Assembly (NCBI GenBank): GCA_015680905.1
Contig: CM027382.1
Span: forward strand, 5,208,001-5,272,000
Length of the DNA: 64,000 bases
Reading direction: 5' to 3'
DNA from: Coptis chinensis
Taxonomy: Eukaryota > Streptophyta > Magnoliopsida > Ranunculales > Ranunculaceae
Shown: positions 1 to 11,485 of the stretch, in pieces
How the letters are laid out: every line of letters starts with the position of its first letter
Position numbering within the stretch: the first letter of the stretch is position 1
Position numbers and translations under genes: made by a program
Notes under the pieces: model-generated
Database searches by the model: none
Seen by the model: only the letters and a program-made list of their open reading frames with translations
Told to the model about the DNA's origin: nothing

Positions 1-337
1 ATGGTTTTTTATACCATGGTTTATACCACGCCCCTTTACAAGATGAGTTAAAAGCTAATATTTTGTAGATATGATCTCCTAACTATAGATAAATTTGCCA
101 CAACAATTCGGCTCATTTGGAAATCTCTAACCTATTTAAAAATTATTGACAACTTTAATTTTTTTTTAATTGCCCAGATTTTTCGATTTTGCAATCATAT
201 TTTGACATTGTTAAACATCATCAAATGAGATGAAATTTTGTGGAGGTGATCTTCATAGTTTGTTGGACATATCCACAAAAAATTAGGTTCTAGTTCGTCT
301 TGTGGGCCATGGTATAAATCATGGTATGAAAACCATG
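1..337. mobile_element. MITE-like element with terminal inverted repeats (may be cut by window edge)
   Basis: Positions 1-30 read as the approximate reverse complement of 308-337 (both contain ccatggtat-type words, about 26 of 30 matching), enclosing a non-coding AT-rich core. Short core words such as gtagatatg, ctaacta and caaaaaatta also occur in the nested inverted repeat at 10.66-11.08 kb, which suggests a related family. The left end lies at the window edge, so the full length and target duplication cannot be judged. Further ccatggtatattgat copies follow at 333-366. Confidence 0.45.
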
Positions 338-362
338 GTATATTGATCCATGGTATATTGAT

Positions 363-364
<2 letters not shown>

Positions 365-438
<74 letters not shown>
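365..438. repeat. (AT)n microsatellite
   Basis: An uninterrupted AT dinucleotide run of about 74 bp. Confidence 0.98.
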
Positions 439-442
<4 letters not shown>

Positions 443-465
443 AAAATTTATAAATTCATAAATTT

Positions 466-1298
466 AATTGGAATATGTCTTAATTATTGTGGCCAGAATT
501 GTAATTTTTGGAATCATTAACTATGAATAAATGTTTAAATCCCATTGTGAATGACACACCAAATCGAAAGGGTTTTAGGAAAATCGTTTTTGGGGTAAAC
601 TATTGTTTTTAGCAATTTAGTTTTTTGTCTCATATTTTTTTTACATAATTAGCTATATTATTTAGGAAAAGTTAGAGACTATGTGAAACTCTAGATGAGA
701 TTGTTTTTTTTCATAATTAGTTATAGTGTTAAGGAAAAGTTGGAGTCTCTGTGAAACTCTAGATGAGATTGTTTGCTTATTTATATCATATTTTTTTATA
801 AGTAGTAATAGAGTTTAGAAAAAATTGGAGTCTCTGCGAGTGTTCCAAAAAATAGATTGGTGAGAGTATAACTATAATATATATCTAAGGAATTGGAAAA
901 TATCGTAATTATTGTGGTCGTAATTGTGATTTTTTGAATCCTTAACTATGAATAAATGTCTAAATCTCACAGTAGATGGCGCATCAAATCGAAAAGGTTT
1001 TAAGAAAAATCGCTTTCGGTGGAAATTATTGTTTTGAGCAATTTAGTTTTTGTCTCCTATTTTTTTTTTTTTTTTTCATAATTAGCTAGATTGTTTAGGA
1101 AAAGTTGGAGATTTTGTGAAACTCTAGATGGGATTGTTTTTTCGTAATTAGCTATAGTGTTTAGGAAAAGTTTGAGAGTCTGGAAAACTTTAGATGGGAT
1201 TGTTTTCTTATTTATATCCTAATTTTTTATATTTAGTAATAAAGTTTAGGAAAAACTGGAGTCTCTGTGAGGGTATATCTATAATATATATCTAAGGA
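466..1298. repeat. Tandem duplication of a ~425-bp non-coding unit
   Basis: Two diverged copies in direct order, about 466-890 and 891-1298. They share landmarks such as taattattgtgg, aactatgaataaatg, caaatcgaaa and ataatatatatctaagga. Each copy contains a smaller internal duplication of about 65 bp around aaactctagatgggattg. No coding potential is seen. From 1299 to the copia element at 1620 there is only an AT run and unremarkable AT-rich sequence. Confidence 0.8.
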
Positions 1299-1399
1299 TA
1301 AAAATAAATATTTATTTCCTATTTTATCTCCTGCTTTTTTTTAATTAGCCATGACACGTGGACACTCTAGAAACGCTTCCTCAATTGAAGAGGGAGAGC

Positions 1400-1402
<3 letters not shown>

Positions 1403-1441
<39 letters not shown>
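1403..1441. repeat. (AT)n microsatellite
   Basis: An AT dinucleotide run of about 39 bp. Confidence 0.95.
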
Positions 1442-1446
<5 letters not shown>

Positions 1447-1619
1447 AAGATAAATATATCATCAAATTCAAAGCTCAATTAAAAAACCCACCAACAAGAA
1501 GAATATAAACAAAAAGGAGCAGTTGGTTATAACAAAACGTTTTATGTAACCACAATCCCCGAAGCTTCTTTCCAATTGAAGAGGAATATATAAAAACAAC
1601 TCCCAAGTCAATCAATTTC

Positions 1620-1967
1620 TGTAGAGAAAAAGGGTGATTTTGTTTTTTCAAATTGCCAAACCACGATATATCTCCATCTTGTGGTTTGTTCTTCACATTA
1701 CATTAATTGTTTTCACTTTATTATTTCGTAAGCTTAGTATTATTTTTCTCCAGAAACCTATTTTCCAAAACCAAGAAAGTGTTATAAGTGGGATATTCAT
1801 TCTTTGGAGGAATGTTGAAGTTTTGTCTATTGAGAATGATCGATCCTTATATCTCGTGTGGTTTGATTGATCCGCTTTGATACTTGTTTATTTGATATTG
1901 TAAGTGTTGTTGTGTTTCGTCTTTATTTATTCTTGTGTAAACATTTGTTGTGGGTTGGTTGTCGTCA
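1620..1967 (+). repeat. 5' LTR of the copia element (internally rearranged)
   Basis: The start TGTAGAGAAAAAGGGTGAT matches the 3' LTR start at 7680. I place the end at a CA three bases before the primer-binding site, though an earlier end near 1943 is also possible. It is about 350 bp against 606 bp for the 3' LTR. Shared blocks are present in a different order (see findings). Confidence 0.75.
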
Positions 1968-1971
1968 GCGT

Positions 1972-1981
1972 TGGTATCGAG
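1972..1981 (+). promoter_or_regulatory. Primer-binding site, initiator-tRNA-Met type
   Basis: tggtatcgag resembles the canonical copia tggtatcaga, just inside the 5' LTR. One base departs from the usual sequence. Confidence 0.7.
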
Positions 1982-2100
1982 TATATAGGTTACGACTTAG
2001 GATTTTGAGTTTAATGCTCAAAATTTGTGTAGACAAGGTGTTCGATTAAATTCCGAAGTGAAATTGTTTTTTTTTTGGGTTATTATGTGTAACTTGAAAG

Positions 2101-3792
2101 ATGGCTCCTAAGATGTCAAACGCAAGGTTTGAAGTAGAGAAGTTTAATGGAAAGAATAACTTTGGGATTTGGCAAGTCCAAGTAAAGGACATCCTCATCC
2201 AACAAGGTTTGCACAAGGTTTTAAAGGGGATTAAACCTAAAGTGGCGAGTATGAGTAATAATGATTGGGAAGAGTTCGATCTTCAGGCTTGTTCATCAAT
2301 CCGGTTATGTCTTGCTAATAAAGTCATGTATAGTGTGATGGGAGAAAATACCGCTGTCGGTATTTGGCTCAAACTAGAGTCTATGTATATGTCCAAGAGC
2401 ATGACAAACAAGATGTACCTTAGGAAGCGTCTTTATCGGTACATGATGGTGGATGGTTCAACGAGGCAAGAGCACGTTAGTGAGTTTCGTCGATGCCTAG
2501 CGGTGTATTTGAATGTGGGCATGAAGATGGATGATGAGGATCAAGCGACATGTTTAATATTCTCCTTGCCAGAAAGCTATGAACATCTAATGACTACATT
2601 TATGAATAGAGAAGACGTTGATCTTGACGAAGTTCAAAGTGCTCTTCTTTCTTATGAGTTGATGAAGAAAACACGTGTAGAGAATAACATTGATGCAGGT
2701 CAGGGGCTAGTGGCAAGAGGAAGGTCGTATGAAAAGGCTTTTACAAGCAATGAGAAGTCTAGGTCCAAGTCAAAGAAGCCTTTGACACATGTGAAGTGCT
2801 AAAATTGCGATGAAAAAGGACATTACGCAAGTAATTGTCCTCACCCGAAGAAAGGTAGGGCAAAAATTGAAGCAAGTTATGCTTCAGGCTCTGAAAGGGA
2901 CGAGTTGAGTCTCTGTGTGTCCACACAAGACTATATGGCCGAAAGGTGGATTATTGATTCCGGATGTTCCTACCATATGTGCCCGAATAGAAAGTGATTT
3001 ACTTCTTATGAGAGCATTGATGGTGGTTCTGTTTTGATGGATAATGATGTTGCTTGTAAGGCGGTAGGAATTAGAACTATACGGATCAAGATGCATGATG
3101 GTGTAGTGAGGACTTTAACTGATGTAAGGCATGTTCCTGAGCTAAAGAAAAACCTTATTTCTCTTAGTACCTTGGATTCCAAAGGCCACAAGTTTGTGGG
3201 CGAAGGTGGAGTCCTAAAGATTGTCAGTGGCTCTTTAACTGTTATGAAGGGTCAAAGACATGGAACCTTGTATACTTTGATGGGTAGTACGGTGATAGGC
3301 GATATAGCAGTGGTTGCATGCAGTGATGATTTTGAATGCACTAAGATGTGGCATATGCAACTAGGGCATATGAGTGAAAAGAGTTCGTCTGAGTTGTGCA
3401 AGCGGGGGTTCTTGAAGGACTTGAAGAAGCCAAGTATGGGGTTCTGTGAGCATTGCGTCTATGGGAAGCAATGCAGAGTCAAGTTCAAGTCAAGCAAGCA
3501 CACAACAACAAGCATCCTTGACTATATACATACAGATGTTTGGGGACCCTCTAGAGTGGCTTCTAAAGGAGGTAACCGTTATTATGTATCATTCATTGAT
3601 GATCATACCCGCTATGTGTGGGTGTATATGATGAAAATGAAAGATGAAGTGTTTGAGACATTTAAGAAATGGAAGGCAAGGATTAAGAATCACACAGATA
3701 GGAAGGTAAAGACACTACGGTCTGACAATGGTACTGAGTATACCTATGGGATTTTCCAAGAGTTTTGTCTTGTAAGGGAATTACCGCATTAA
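2101..3792 (+). pseudogene. Copia gag-protease-integrase (5' half of gag-pol), broken
   Basis: An open frame from ATG 2101 gives a 233-residue copia gag (UBN2-type, with FNGKNNFGIW and LYMSKS-like motifs). It stops at TAA 2800-2802 exactly inside the CCHC zinc knuckle, which reads C-stop-NCDEKGHYASNC. The same frame then continues through the aspartic protease motif IIDSGCSYHM near 2950-2980, then a second in-frame stop TGA at 2995-2997, where a tryptophan codon is expected. It goes on through the H-H-C-C pre-integrase finger (WHMQLGHM ... CEHCVYGKQ) and the first two integrase aspartates (HTDVWGP, LRSDNGTEY). A frameshift near 3790 ends the frame before the catalytic Glu. Usual copia polyproteins are one uninterrupted frame of about 1300 residues. 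Confidence 0.93.
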
Positions 3793-3827
3793 TCGGATAC
3801 AAATAAGGCACGCCTCAGCAGAATGGA

Positions 3828-5386
3828 ATGGCAGAGAGGATGAATATAATCTTGCTTGAAAGAGCGAGATGTTTATTGTCTAATGCCAGTCTAAGCAAAG
3901 AGTATTGGGCAGATGTAGTGTCCATGGCGTGTTACCTGTATAATAGGTCACCAATTCCAACTATAGATTGCAAGACACCTTATGAGGTGTGGTCAGGTAA
4001 CCCAGCGGATTATAGTATTTTGCAAGTGTTTGGATCGACTGCTTACTACCATGTGAAGGAGAGCAAGCTAGATCCTAGAGCTAAGAAAGCCATATTCTTA
4101 GGCTTCGCAAATGGGGTAAAGGGATATAGATTGTGGTGTCTAGAAGACCACAAGTTCCTAGTTAGCAGAGATGTTACGTTTGACGAGACTTCTGTGTTAT
4201 CTTTCAGTAAGCCAGAAAGAGCTGGGCAGAATGGTGAGTCTATAGAAGTTCAAACCACTGAGCTTGAGTTGTCTGATGCAGCAGATGACTGGTTGGTTCA
4301 TGATGAGGTACCAAATCATGGAACCACACAACAACAGGAAGAAGAGCAAGAGCATCCGCAACTTGTATTGGCTGACCCTAGGCCAAAGAGACAAGTTAAA
4401 GAAGTGCACAAGTATGGGCACGAAAAGCCGGTGAAACACTATGGTCAGGTGGATTTAGTGGCATATGCACTGAATATCAAAGATGATGAGCCAGATAGTT
4501 TCAAGGAAGCTGTTAGAGATACTCATTACAGAGATTGGTTGGTTGCTATGCAAGAAGAGATGGAGTCTCTTAATAAAAATCACACATGGGACCTAGTTTT
4601 ATTGCCAAAGGGCAAAAGGACTATCGACAATAAATGGGTGTTCAGAAATAAAGAGGTCCTTCCTGAGTCCGACAGTATTGGGTACAAGGCAAGAGTAGTA
4701 GCAAAAGGTTTCTCACAGAAGGAAAGAGTCGACTACAATGAGGTATTTTCCCCGGTGGTCAAACATACTTCTATTCTTGTGTTATTGAGTTTAGTTGCTC
4801 ACTTCGACTTGGAGTTAGAGCAACTTGATATGAAAACTGCTTTCTTGCATGGGGACTTGGAGAAAGAGATCTATATGAGACAACCTGAAGGGTTTGTTGT
4901 TGCTGAGAAAGAAGATCATGTATGCAAATTGGATCGGTCATTGTATGGGTTAAAGCAATCGCCCAGGCAATGGTACAAGCGCTTTGGCACACTCATGATG
5001 CAACATGAATTCACCTGAAGTAAGTATGACTGTTGTGTTTACTTTCGTAGACTTCGTGGTAATGACTTCATCTATCTCCTGCTTTATGTGGATGACATGC
5101 TTATTGTTTCCAAAAGCATGGTGGAGATAGACAAGTTGAAATCTCAACTTAGCTCTGAGTTTGAGATGAAAGACTTAAGTGGAGCCAAGAAGATACTGGG
5201 CATGGAGATTGACAGAGATAAGAAGAAGCGACGAATAGTTGTATCTCAAAAGAAATACCTTCAGAAAATAATTTCTCGATTTGGTATGGAGAATGCAAAG
5301 TCGGTTTCCACACCTTTAGTTGGGCATTTTAGGCTTTTAGCTAAGTTCTCTCCTAGTTCAGTGGATGAACAAAAGTATATGGCTAA
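3828..5386 (+). pseudogene. Copia integrase C-terminus and reverse transcriptase, broken
   Basis: The frame resumes at the integrase catalytic Glu region (QQNGMAERMN), then the integrase C-terminal part and the RVT_2 reverse transcriptase (KWVFRNK, YKARVVAKGFSQ, QLDMKTAFLHGDLE, LYGLKQSPRQWY). An in-frame TGA at 5016-5018 (probably from CGA) interrupts it. The catalytic YVDDM follows near 5082-5096, then ILGMEI and STPL. Coding sequence is cut at 5386 by the nested solo LTR and resumes at 6883. The frame is the same on both sides of the TGA stop. Confidence 0.93.
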
Positions 5387-6877
5387 TGATAAGAGCCCAA
5401 AACTGTAGTTTTAACCCTTTAACAATAATACTTTTAGACCAATTATGCGAGTAATAAATAAGAGTTAATACTGATTACGTGTTTTTATGTATTTCAGATA
5501 TTGAAGTCAATTATGTGCAGAAATGTGTCACTTTGGCGAGATAAAGGAGCAAGGGTTGGTTGCTAAGAAGTTCTGTGATTAAAGGTCAAGATTCAAGGAG
5601 ATAAATCCTTTATAAAGCCCGATCAAAGCTGAAAAGTCAAAGTCAACGCGGGCAGAAACAGCACACAAAAGTTAGCAGAACTTCCGAAGGCTATATCTTT
5701 GAACTCAGACCTCAGAATTGGGACTACCTTATGTTAAAACAACCGGCTTGGAAAGAGATTTCCAATGTTCTAAGCCTTGACCCAATCAGAGGAGCATAAG
5801 TGAACAAAAAGTCTATTGAAGCAAAATCCAGCTGAAAAGGCCTCTATGGACTGAAGAAATTGGGTTTTGGGCACGATTTTACGGCCCAAAACATGGCTCC
5901 TCAACCCATGCACGAAAATGTGGATCTTGTCTCCTCCATTTCAAGACACAAGACTTAGCTCTTAAGATATACTTAGTTTAGGTAGCAAATAGCTATTAGA
6001 GAATAGTTTAGATCTAGTTTTTATATTAATTAATTAGTTTTTATTCTTGTTTTAAATTTAATATTGAATGATTTTTATTGCTATTCATTAGATCAATAAA
6101 GTTAATTAGTTCTTGATAAATTAGTATCCTTTTCCATTAATTATTTAGCTTCAATTCATAGATTTACTTATTTGTCATTACTAGTTTCAATCAAATCTTG
6201 CATGAGTAGTTTCCATTTGAATTCAACAAGGAAAGTTAGAATCTTTATATTATGTCTTGTTCAAATTCAATTAGAAATGATAGCATAATGATTCTAGGCT
6301 AAACCTCTATTAGAAGGGTTTGATGAAGCCTTGATGAAGCTTGATTTTTGTTAAGCGTAGAATAGTCGTAATTTCCATTCCATTCTATAAAACAATTAGT
6401 TCACCATGAGAATGAATTTGATTGTTTCACATGCTAGATGTTAGTTGGTAGAGATTACCATGAACAACTAGGGATTAGGAAGAACCAATTGTTATGCGAA
6501 AGTATTTCAATTCAGATTACGACGATTATTCGTTAGTAAATTAAGTCGAGTTAAGGTGGAATCAATCCCCCCTAATTCTTTATCTAGTATCAATTTAGTA
6601 TTTCCATCATTTCGTTATTCGTATCTTGTTAGCATAATTTGCATCGTAGTATAACTTCGTAAAACTCTCATTAACTTTGGATAGACCGATAGTCGTAGAA
6701 AACATTGAATACTAACGAACTAGGAGTGGAACGAATCTTTTACTCCAACTCTATTTCGATAGATTCGAGAGTAGAATAATTTTTGATAAATCATCACACG
6801 TAAATCTTAGTTTAGTTTTACTTGCGTTTGAGTCTCGTAACTTATTTGTAGGTAAAACTATTCATTTTGAGTTATCA
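5387..6877. mobile_element. Solo LTR (1491 bp) nested in the copia reverse transcriptase
   Basis: The segment begins TGATAAG and ends GTTATCA. The 5-bp sequence GCTAA is duplicated on both sides (5382-5386 and 6878-6882) within the codons of the copia protein that should read YMAN-VPYAS. It has no coding capacity, no internal primer-binding site and no second LTR copy. TG...CA ends plus a 5-bp duplication fit a solo LTR left by LTR-LTR recombination. Length and content suggest the Ty3-gypsy superfamily, but that is inference. Confidence 0.85.
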
Positions 6878-6882
6878 GCTAA

Positions 6883-7543
6883 TGTTCCTTATGCAAGTGC
6901 AATGGGCAGTTTGATGTATGCTATAATGTGCACGCCCGCAGATTTCACAGGCAGTTAGTGTTGTAAGCAGGTATATGGCAAATCCTGGAAAGCAGCATTA
7001 GGAGGCAGTGAAATGGGTACTAAGGTACTTGAAAGGTACCTTGGATGTGGGATTAGCTTATGGGGAGGCACTTGTTATGTCAGTGGGTTTGTGGATTCTA
7101 ATTATGTAGGTGATCTAGATAGACGACGATCGACTACTGGTTATGTGTTTATGATGCATGGTGCACCAGTTAGTTGGAGGTCTATGCTACAGGCTACAAT
7201 TGCTCTATCTACTATTGAGGCAGAGTATATGGCAGTGGCAGAGGCAGTGAAAGAGGCACTATGGCTTCGAGGTCTTCTATATGATATGGGTATTGAGTAG
7301 AACAGTGTTGTTTTGTATTGTGATAGTCATAGTGCTATTCATTTGGCGAAGAACCAGGTTCATCATGCTCAGACCAAGCATATTGATGTCTGTTATCACT
7401 TTATATGGGATGTCATTGAGGATGGTGATGTAACACTTGAGAAAGTTGACACCTATGACAATCCTGCTTATATGCTGACGAAAGTTATCACCGGAGTTAA
7501 GTTCCAACACTGTTTGGACTTGCTCCAAATCCTACATGTTTGA
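6883..7543 (+). pseudogene. Copia reverse-transcriptase tail and RNase H, broken
   Basis: After the solo LTR the copia frame continues with a degraded GSLMYAIMCT region containing indels. From 7013 the RNase H reads GFVDSNYVGDLDRRRSTTGYV (first Asp), STIEAEYMAV (Glu) and LYCDSHSAIHLAKN (Asp), then KHIDVCYHFIWD and PAYMLTK. An in-frame TAG at 7298-7300 sits where a glutamine is expected. The frame ends at 7543, as is normal for the end of a copia polyprotein. Short tandem copies of ggatgtgttc follow at about 7600-7640. Confidence 0.92.
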
Positions 7544-7669
7544 AAGAGTCATTTGTGGGCATGGCCCTTCGGGGCAGTTGACTGCGAGTCTTCCTTGCTG
7601 GATGTGTTCCTACTGGATGTGTTCTTGTTGGATGTGTTCGGCTCGATTTTATATGTTAAAACCTCACCG

Positions 7670-7679
7670 AGGTGGAGAA
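7670..7679 (+). promoter_or_regulatory. Polypurine tract
   Basis: The purine-rich aggtggagaa immediately precedes the 3' LTR start TGTAAAG. Confidence 0.7.
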
Positions 7680-8285
7680 TGTAAAGAAAAAGGGTGATTT
7701 TTGCTTTTTTTCATATAGAGAGCCCTCGCTCCCTTTGCCTTGACAAGTGGGCGGTTGGCTTCATGCCTTGGTTGACCTCCAGTTTTTTCAAATAAGACCC
7801 TCAAGGCCCTTTTGCTTTCACATGGGCGCAGTTGTGCTCTCATCAGATTTCAAAGACGAATTTGACTTATTTCGAAGTTTTTCAAATAGTATAAATATAG
7901 GTTTTTTCTCTCAGAAAACCTAACTTTTCCAAAACCAAGAAAAAAAGAGAGATTATAAGTGAGCAATTTTTGTGAGTTAAGTGTTCATTCTTTGTGAGTG
8001 AATTGAGAGACTTGTAATCACTACTCCTATTATCTAATAAAGTTTAGAACTTCGCAAGTGTGGGGCGTAGGGCAAATTCGTCAACTACGATATATCTCGT
8101 CTTGTGGTTTGTTCTTATTTTACATTAATTGTTTTAATTTAGATACTTGTTTATTTAATATTGAGAAGTGTTGGGAATACTTTGGAGAGTGTTGAAGTCT
8201 TGTCTAGTGAGAAGGATTGATCCTTGTATAGGATTAATCTATTTATTGTGGGTAACGTTGTTTCCGTATTGTTTTATTCACAACA
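7680..8285 (+). repeat. 3' LTR of the copia element
   Basis: TGTAAAGAAAAAGGGTGAT to CACAACA, 606 bp, followed by the target duplication ATTTC. It shares blocks with the 5' LTR (cgatatatctc, cttgtggtttgttc, ccaaaaccaagaaa, gttgaagt.ttgtcta.tgagaa), but the block order differs. Confidence 0.88.
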
Positions 8286-10557
8286 ATTTCATATGTTCCA
8301 AACGCGAAGCAGTTACCCTAATTCAAACCAAAGCTTTTTAAAGTAAGATTTCATAACTAAGAGAGTCTGATTATCCAAAGAGAAGAGAGAGAGAGTAGTT
8401 AGAGAGTCTGATTTCATAACTAAGAGAGTCTACTTTGTCAGTTTGTCACGTGTCAACATACGGTGCCATTTGTCAAAATGCTTAAACACATAACTAGGTA
8501 CATAATAACGAGTACCCAAAAATATAATACACGGTACCTTAATTTGTAATAAAATTTGTGTGGTACCGTGTATATGTAAAAAACACTCAAGTTCAGTACC
8601 CAAAACGATAATTTTTTCTATTTATAAAAATGTACATCCATCTAAGGCATTGGTATCAATTTGGCAAATTTTGTCAAATTGTGGAAAGAAAACAATGTCA
8701 ATTCTAGGTGATGGTAAATACTAGTCGCCATATAAACTGGGGCTGTACTCCCAGTTGAAATGGTGTAGTGTAGCAACAATTGAAGTGGCCCTATGCCCAT
8801 TCTAGTTGGAGTGGCACCCAGTTGTTCGCAAACCAATTGAAAAGTCAAGCGGCAATTGAAATATTTATAGACAAATTTGCAACTTAAAGATGTTTTTTTT
8901 TTTTTGGCATAAGAACTTTTTTTGTTTTACCGCAAACACTGTTCATTTACACTGGCCAACAGTTGGTTATTTCTTGTTTTAATGAATTCTTTTATTATTT
9001 TTTTGCTTTAAATGGAAAAGATATGAGGACAATCAAATACTGTAATGGTGGGTATGGGACCTAAATAAGGATGTCCTTTTGTAGAAGGGCCCCTTTGTGG
9101 AATGAGGAACTTCTCTTCGATAATTTCATAATTAAACACTAGCTAGTCTTTTCAAGTCGCCTGAATAAGTGCACATTTGCATATAGCCATGTTGTCCGTG
9201 TTATTTTTTTACTGGTAAGATAAGATGACCCCGCTTGGTATCATGGAGTTAGATGCAAATTTCTAAATTTTTGTTTTGGAAACTTTTTTCTTTTAGAAGA
9301 TTTTGCAAAACAAAATGTTCCACAAATTAAAAAGTGCTTAGTAAAAACAAGATGAAACTTGCACTCTTCCACAAAATGTTCCACAACATCTCAACTTTTT
9401 TTTTTTTTTTTTTTGGTTGCCGTTATTCTGGTACTTCCTTGAGTAGTGATAGGGTGGGGACCGTGGAAATATTTCTAAAGCACTAAAATGTGGAGATACT
9501 ATTACACTTTAAATTAAAACTGACAGGACAAAAATGTGGGGATACTATTACACTTTAAATTAAAACTGACCGACAAAACTCTTCCATAAAACCCTTCCGT
9601 CTTTGTCTCTCTTGATCTTCATCTAATAGAATTTGAACTCGAAATCTGAGCTTCCTCCTCTCCCCCTCTCCTCTAGTCCCACATTGATGAAGGACCCGGC
9701 CTAAAACCTTCCGAAAAAAATTAACTAAGCAAGTAGAAATCTAAACAAAAATTTTTGTTGTAAAACATTCCAAAACAAAACTTTCTAAAACAACAATTTC
9801 CAGATTTGCTCTCTTTTGCATTCTAACCAAATGGACCCTACAATAAAAACATGGAATTTGTTTGTTTCTCTTAGAATAACAAGTGAAACTTGACTTACCG
9901 GCCTAATTACCTATGAATACGATGATTAGACTTTAGTCATTTCTTAGAATTCTGAATGCAATTTCTAAATGAATCCCTCTTTTGAATTTTAATAGATTTC
10001 CAAATTCACTCTGAAACCTAGAGGGATGGGGTGCCATCCCGAGACAACATATATGTGTAGACACTTGGTGGATGCAACCTACTTGGTGGATTGTACCACT
10101 TGGTGGATGCAACCTACTTAGTTGCGTATATGGTCCCTTCGTACGTGGCATAAGAAACCTCGTAGTAGAACAAGAAGTATTATATTCATCCTAGCTTGCA
10201 GGTAATTGATTTTAGTATGTAAAAATGAAAATATATATATAAAGAATAAGTGATAATTGAGTGAGAAGGGGAACCTATAATTTAAAGAGTCCAGTTCCCC
10301 TATGAACTGGGGATAGAGACCAAATCACTGTAACTGTTGTATTCTTTCTCCTATCCCAAATGCACAATAGTTCAAAATTCTTAAATTCCAAAATTTTCTT
10401 CAGTGTTTATATTCTAAAACCCAAAATTTCAACAAATAGTTTCAATTCTTATTTCTTAGAACCTAAAAAAATGAACATCTATCCCAATTTAATAGAGGAA
10501 TCCTCCTTAGTTTTTGTTGATCTTCTCTCACTTAATCCTCCTTAGAGACTTGGAACC
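8286..10557. other. Intergenic, no gene seen; small repeats
   Basis: No coding region is supported here. Contents: two copies of gatttcataactaagagagtct (about 8347 and 8409); a hairpin of tacacggtacc/ggtaccgtgta at 8529-8576; a 50-bp tandem duplication at about 9482-9575 (aaaatgtgg.gatactattac); and two copies of cacttggtggatgcaacctac at 10062 and 10098. Poly-T runs occur at 8889 and 9398. Confidence 0.7.
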
Positions 10558-11351
10558 GGACTCCTAAGGACATATGTTAAAAAAACACGTAAACAAACTC
10601 AAAATCGTTAGGACATTTATAACTCTTTCAGATTAGTTTAGTTTTTCGTAGATATGTTCTTCTAACTATGAGGATGGTTATATGAACTCCACTAAAACGA
10701 ACTCCAAATGAACTCCGCACTAAAATCAATAAATTAGAAGCTGACTTTTGGTGGAGAAGTTCTCCACACAATAAAGATCATCCTCACGAAAAATCAGTTC
10801 ATTTGAAGATGTATAACTTAACCTCGTTAAAAATTATTTAGAATGTTATTACGAAACTATCCAACGGCCTAGAGTTATTTAATTTTGTAACATCTTTTGA
10901 CAAGGTTAAACATATTCAATTAATCTGATTTTTTTTTTATGGGGATGTTCTACGTCATGTGGTATACATATGCAAAAAATTACCCCTCAATTCATCTTGT
11001 AAGGCCACTTTTAGGAGTGGATTAACTTTGAAGTCACTATAAGGTGGAGTTCATATAACTATCCGCTCTAACTATTATAAACATTGTCACAAAAAATCAA
11101 AATAATAAAAAATTTCTAAACTTGCCAAATATAGTATCAAGAATCGTGAAAATGAACGGTCTACAATTCTTAATTTGTCGAATACATTGATAGCATGGGG
11201 TTACAAGTTAAGGATTTAAATAATTTCTGTGACAATGTTTAAAGTAGTTTTGAAATCATATCTACAAAAAATAGATTAATCTAAAACTTATAAAAGCTCT
11301 AACAATTTTGAGTATGTTTATGTGTTTTTTAACATATGTCCCTAAAATCCC
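10558..11351. mobile_element. Long-inverted-repeat element with a second inverted repeat nested inside
   Basis: About 95 bp at the left (10558-10655, with gacatatgttaaaaaa and gtagatatg) is the diverged reverse complement of the right end (about 11255-11351). Inside, 10661-10694 and 11042-11076 form another inverted pair sharing gttatatgaactccac. There is no coding capacity. I see no clear target duplication. The structure suits a foldback or MITE element with a second MITE inserted, or one complex foldback. Confidence 0.65.
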
Positions 11352-11485
11352 TTCCTATAAGTTATAATAACTAACTATTGGGATCATTTAATTTTGACTC
11401 TTTAACTAAGAGAGAATTGACCGAAATAGTGAATATTGTTTAGTGTGATATAATAAGATGTATATTGTTTATTAGAGATTTGCAG

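Larger units (their letters stand above)
1620..8285 (+). mobile_element. Ty1-copia LTR retrotransposon, Tnt1/Tork-like, degenerate
   Basis: The element begins TGTAGAG and ends CACAACA. It is flanked by the 5-bp target duplication ATTTC (1615-1619 and 8286-8290). Internal order is gag, protease, integrase, reverse transcriptase and RNase H, which is the copia order. A primer-binding site resembling the initiator-Met complement lies at 1972-1981 and a polypurine tract at 7670-7679. The coding region has several in-frame stops and at least one frameshift, and a solo LTR splits it at 5387-6877. The element is therefore non-autonomous. Similarity to Tnt1 (for example the DLLIQQGLHKVL-like gag motif) is from memory of the family. 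Confidence 0.95.
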
